Positions 5,249 to 7,055 of a DNA stretch of 7,055 nucleotides are shown here, piece by piece (position 1 is the stretch's first letter; each line of letters opens with the position of its first letter). The stretch spans positions 1 to 7,055 of the forward strand of contig JAAFHE010000194.1 of assembly GCA_013298265.1 (NCBI GenBank), in the 5' to 3' direction. The notes beneath the pieces were generated by a model. It did not search any database and was not told where the DNA came from. It saw only the letters and a program-made list of their open reading frames with translations. The stretch comes from Lysobacterales bacterium (lineage in GTDB: Bacteria; Pseudomonadota; Gammaproteobacteria; Xanthomonadales; Rhodanobacteraceae). Position numbers and translations under genes: made by a program.

Positions 5249-6376
5249 TCAGCTTTCCATCAGCTCGACGCCGTCGAGGCCCTGGCTCAGGGTATGCGCG
5301 TCGCCGCCCTGGGCGAGCTTGATGCGCAGGCGCACTTCGTTGGCGGAGTCGGCGTGGCGCAGCGCGTCTTCGTAGCTGATTTCGCCGGACTGGTAGAGCT
5401 CGAACAGGCTCTGGTCGAAGGTGCGCATGCCGAGGTTGGTGGATTCCTTCATCACTTCCTTGAGCTTGTGCACCTCGCCCTTGCGGATGTAGTCCTGCAC
5501 CAGCGGCGTGCCGAGCATGACTTCCATCGCGACGCGGCGCGCCTTGCCGTCCGGGGTCGGAATCAGCTGCTGCGCAACGATGCCCTTGAGGTTCAGCGAC
5601 AGATCCATGAACAGCTGTTCGCGGCGGTCTTCGTTGAAGAAGTGGACGATACGGTCGAGCGCCTGGTTGGCGTTGTTCGCATGCAGCGTGCACAGGCAGA
5701 GGTGACCGGTCTCGGAGAAGTTGATCGCGTGCTCCATGGTCTCGCGCGTACGCACTTCGCCGATCAGGATCACGTCGGGCGCCTGACGCAGCGTGTTCTT
5801 CAGCGCGTTTTCCCACGAATCGGTGTCGATGCCGAGCTCGCGCTGCGTGATGATGCAGCCCTCGTGCTTGTGCACGTATTCGATCGGGTCCTCGATCGTG
5901 ATGATGTGACCGGTCGAATTCTGGTTGCGGTAGCCGACCATCGCCGCGAGCGACGTCGACTTGCCGGTGCCTGTCGCACCGACGAACAGGATGATGCCGC
6001 GCTTGGTCATGGCCAGCGTCTTGATGATCGCCGGCAGCGAGAGTTCGTCGATGGTCGGGATCTTGGTCTCGATGCGGCGCAGGACCATGCCGACGCAATT
6101 GCGCTGGTAGAAGCAGGAAACGCGGAAGCGGCCGACGCCGGTTACGCTGATGGCGAACTGGCACTCGTGCGTCTTTTCGAATTCCTCACGCTGCGACGGC
6201 GTCATCACGTTGAGCACCATGTCGCGCGACTGCTGCGGTGTCAGCGGGTTCTGCGTAATCGGGCTGATGCGGCCGTGCACCTTCATCGACGGCGCGACGC
6301 CGGCGGTAATGAAAAGGTCAGATGCCTTCTTGTGCACCATCAGCTTCAGAAACGAGGTGAAATCTACGGTGCTCAT
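5249..6376 (-). CDS. pilU: Type IV pilus retraction ATPase PilU
   Basis: A 375-residue hexameric ATPase of the PilT/VirB11 secretion-ATPase superfamily. It acts at the cytoplasmic base of the type IV pilus and assists PilT in pilus retraction and twitching. The N-terminal PAS-like domain starts with DFTSFLKLMVHKKASDLFIT, typical of PilU. Walker A is GATGTGKST (133-141), the Asp box ITIEDPIEYVHKH (159-171), Walker B DVILIGEVRT (201-210, Glu207) and the His box HLCLCTLHANN (225-235); all are intact. The region PLVQDYIRKGEVHKLKEVM (291-309) stands where PilT has AIRNLIRE, which separates the two paralogues. The C-terminal tail after RLRIKL (about 350-375) is a PilU-type extension. The ATG at 6376-6374 is preceded by GGAG at a good distance. 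pilT lies 163 bp upstream on the same strand, so the pair is probably co-transcribed. Confidence 0.97.
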   Translation of the reverse strand: MSTVDFTSFLKLMVHKKASDLFITAGVAPSMKVHGRISPITQNPLTPQQSRDMVLNVMTPSQREEFEKTHECQFAISVTGVGRFRVSCFYQRNCVGMVLRRIETKIPTIDELSLPAIIKTLAMTKRGIILFVGATGTGKSTSLAAMVGYRNQNSTGHIITIEDPIEYVHKHEGCIITQRELGIDTDSWENALKNTLRQAPDVILIGEVRTRETMEHAINFSETGHLCLCTLHANNANQALDRIVHFFNEDRREQLFMDLSLNLKGIVAQQLIPTPDGKARRVAMEVMLGTPLVQDYIRKGEVHKLKEVMKESTNLGMRTFDQSLFELYQSGEISYEDALRHADSANEVRLRIKLAQGGDAHTLSQGLDGVELMES

Positions 6377-6382
6377 TGCCTG

Positions 6383-6386
6383 CTCC
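6383..6386 (-). promoter_or_regulatory. Shine-Dalgarno site of pilU
   Basis: On the minus strand GGAG stands 6 nt before the pilU ATG, supporting the start at 6376. Confidence 0.7.
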
Positions 6387-6413
6387 AGAAGCGGTGCGAT
6401 GGCGGGATGTGGG

Positions 6414-6430
6414 CGGCCGTTCGCCGGCCG
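6414..6430. repeat. GC-only hairpin in the pilU leader
   Basis: CGGCCG occurs twice (6414-6419 and 6425-6430), separated by TTCGC. As each copy is self-complementary, they form a 6-bp stem with a 5-nt loop, 37 nt before the pilU start codon. It could influence translation or pausing; the role is not known. Confidence 0.4.
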
Positions 6431-6445
6431 TCGCGCATGTACCCG

Positions 6446-6469
6446 TTTCGCCCGCGAAAACGCGTTTCG
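6446..6469. repeat. Alternative stem-loops sharing CGAAA, pilT-pilU spacer
   Basis: CGAAA (6455-6459) can pair with TTTCG on either side (6446-6450 or 6465-6469). The first gives a stem with loop CCCG, extendable by two pairs past a bulged A6460; the second is centred on the palindrome AAACGCGTTT (6458-6467). The two folds exclude each other. Confidence 0.35.
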
Positions 6470-6500
6470 GGAAAACCTTCGCTACCGGCAGACCCGTGCG

Positions 6501-6519
6501 CCGTTCCGCGTGGGAACGG
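6501..6519 (-). terminator. Hairpin just after pilT
   Basis: CCGTTCC (6501-6507) and GGAACGG (6513-6519) form a perfect 7-bp stem with a 5-nt loop, 20 nt after the pilT stop on the minus strand. No T-run follows, so partial termination or 3'-end protection within a pilT-pilU transcript is more likely than full termination. Confidence 0.45.
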
Positions 6520-6539
6520 CAGGCGGATCGCTGCGCCGG

Positions 6540-7055
6540 CTACTTGAAAATTTCCTTGTTCTTCGCATAACTGATGGCCTGCGGTCGCGTAACCAGTCCA
6601 CGTTTCACAAGATCGAGCAGGCACTGGTCCAGCGTCTGCATGCCGTACTGCGCACCGGTCTGGATCGACGAGTACATCTGCGCGACCTTGTCCTCGCGGA
6701 TCAGATTGCGTATGGCCGGTATGCCGACCATGATCTCGTGCGCCGCGATGCGGCCGCCGCCGACCTTCTTGAGCAGCGACTGCGAGATCACCGCGCGTAG
6801 GGACTCCGACAGCATCGAGCGCACCATCGGCTTTTCGCCAGCCGGGAACACGTCGATGATGCGGTCGACGGTCTTGGCCGCCGAGGAGGTATGCAGGGTC
6901 GCGAACACGAGATGGCCGGTTTCCGCCGCGGTCAGCGCCAGGCGGATGGTTTCCAGGTCGCGCAACTCGCCGACGAGAATGTAGTCCGGGTCTTCGCGCA
7001 AGGCCGAGCGCAGCGCCTCGTTGAAGCCGTGCGTGTCGCGATGCACCTCGCGCTG
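6540..7055 (-). CDS. pilT: Type IV pilus retraction ATPase PilT, 3' part (5' end outside window)
   Basis: The C-terminal 171 residues of PilT, the main motor that depolymerises type IV pili and powers twitching; it forms a cytoplasmic hexamer at the pilus base. The frame is open to the right edge, and the first visible codons read QREVHRDTHGFNEALRSALR. Walker B is DYILVGELRD (visible residues 24-33, Glu30), followed by the His box HLVFATLHTSS. The AIRNLIRE motif, essential for retraction and diagnostic of PilT over PilU, is at about 114-121. Walker A and the Asp box lie outside the window. The GTG at 7046 is internal, not a start. Small departures from the usual wording (DYILVGELRD for DIILVGEMRD) keep the catalytic Glu. 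Stop is TAG at 6542-6540. pilU follows on the same strand after 163 bp. Confidence 0.96.
   Translation of the reverse strand, partial: QREVHRDTHGFNEALRSALREDPDYILVGELRDLETIRLALTAAETGHLVFATLHTSSAAKTVDRIIDVFPAGEKPMVRSMLSESLRAVISQSLLKKVGGGRIAAHEIMVGIPAIRNLIREDKVAQMYSSIQTGAQYGMQTLDQCLLDLVKRGLVTRPQAISYAKNKEIFK

Noticed and set aside
5213..6547. A 444-codon open frame on the plus strand opposite pilU
   Set aside because: pilU on the other strand has every family motif. The opposite frame is a composition shadow rich in Arg, Ala, Val and Leu.
1..7055. CRISPR array, insertion sequence, tRNA, toxin-antitoxin or defence module
   Set aside because: No repeat-spacer pattern, transposase, terminal inverted repeats with target duplication, tRNA-like fold or small paired genes were found on either strand.

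Overview
The window looks like ordinary core chromosome of a high-GC gammaproteobacterium, most likely of the Xanthomonadales/Lysobacterales (the genus cannot be fixed from this sequence). The evidence is the gene order tonB - yqgE - ruvX - pyrB facing pilU - pilT, protein wording typical of that group, and strong G/C bias at third codon positions. From memory, the same set occurs around pilT-pilU-...-pyrB-pyrR-yqgF-algH-tonB3-gshB in Pseudomonas aeruginosa, so this is an old, conserved neighbourhood.

Plus strand, left to right. (1) The 3' part of a TonB-family energy transducer gene, cut by the left edge (ends 707). (2) A 206-bp spacer holding a possible -10 box 7 nt before the yqgE start. 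(3) yqgE/algH (914-1480). (4) A 188-bp spacer with inverted repeats and an array of GAAC/GTTC half-sites. (5) ruvX (1669-2088), overlapping pyrB by 4 bp. (6) pyrB (2085-3035), aspartate carbamoyltransferase. (7) A short spacer with a GC-rich hairpin. (8) A 558-residue lipoprotein of unknown function (3122-4798), followed by a terminator-like hairpin.

A gene-free stretch of about 450 bp (4799-5248) separates the plus-strand genes from the convergent minus-strand genes. Its right end carries three consecutive perfect hairpins and five GATC sites within 80 bp.

Minus strand, from the right edge inward: the 3' part of pilT (7055-6540), a 163-bp spacer with several hairpins, and pilU (6376-5249). 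These are the twin ATPases that drive type IV pilus retraction and twitching.

Functionally the window mixes pyrimidine synthesis (pyrB), rRNA/DNA maintenance (ruvX), envelope functions (TonB, lipoprotein) and pilus retraction (pilT/pilU). I see no mobile element, CRISPR array, RNA gene or defence module, and no convincing sign of a new multi-gene system. The least explained items are the unknown lipoprotein, which appears to contain an internal duplication, and the structured non-coding stretches.
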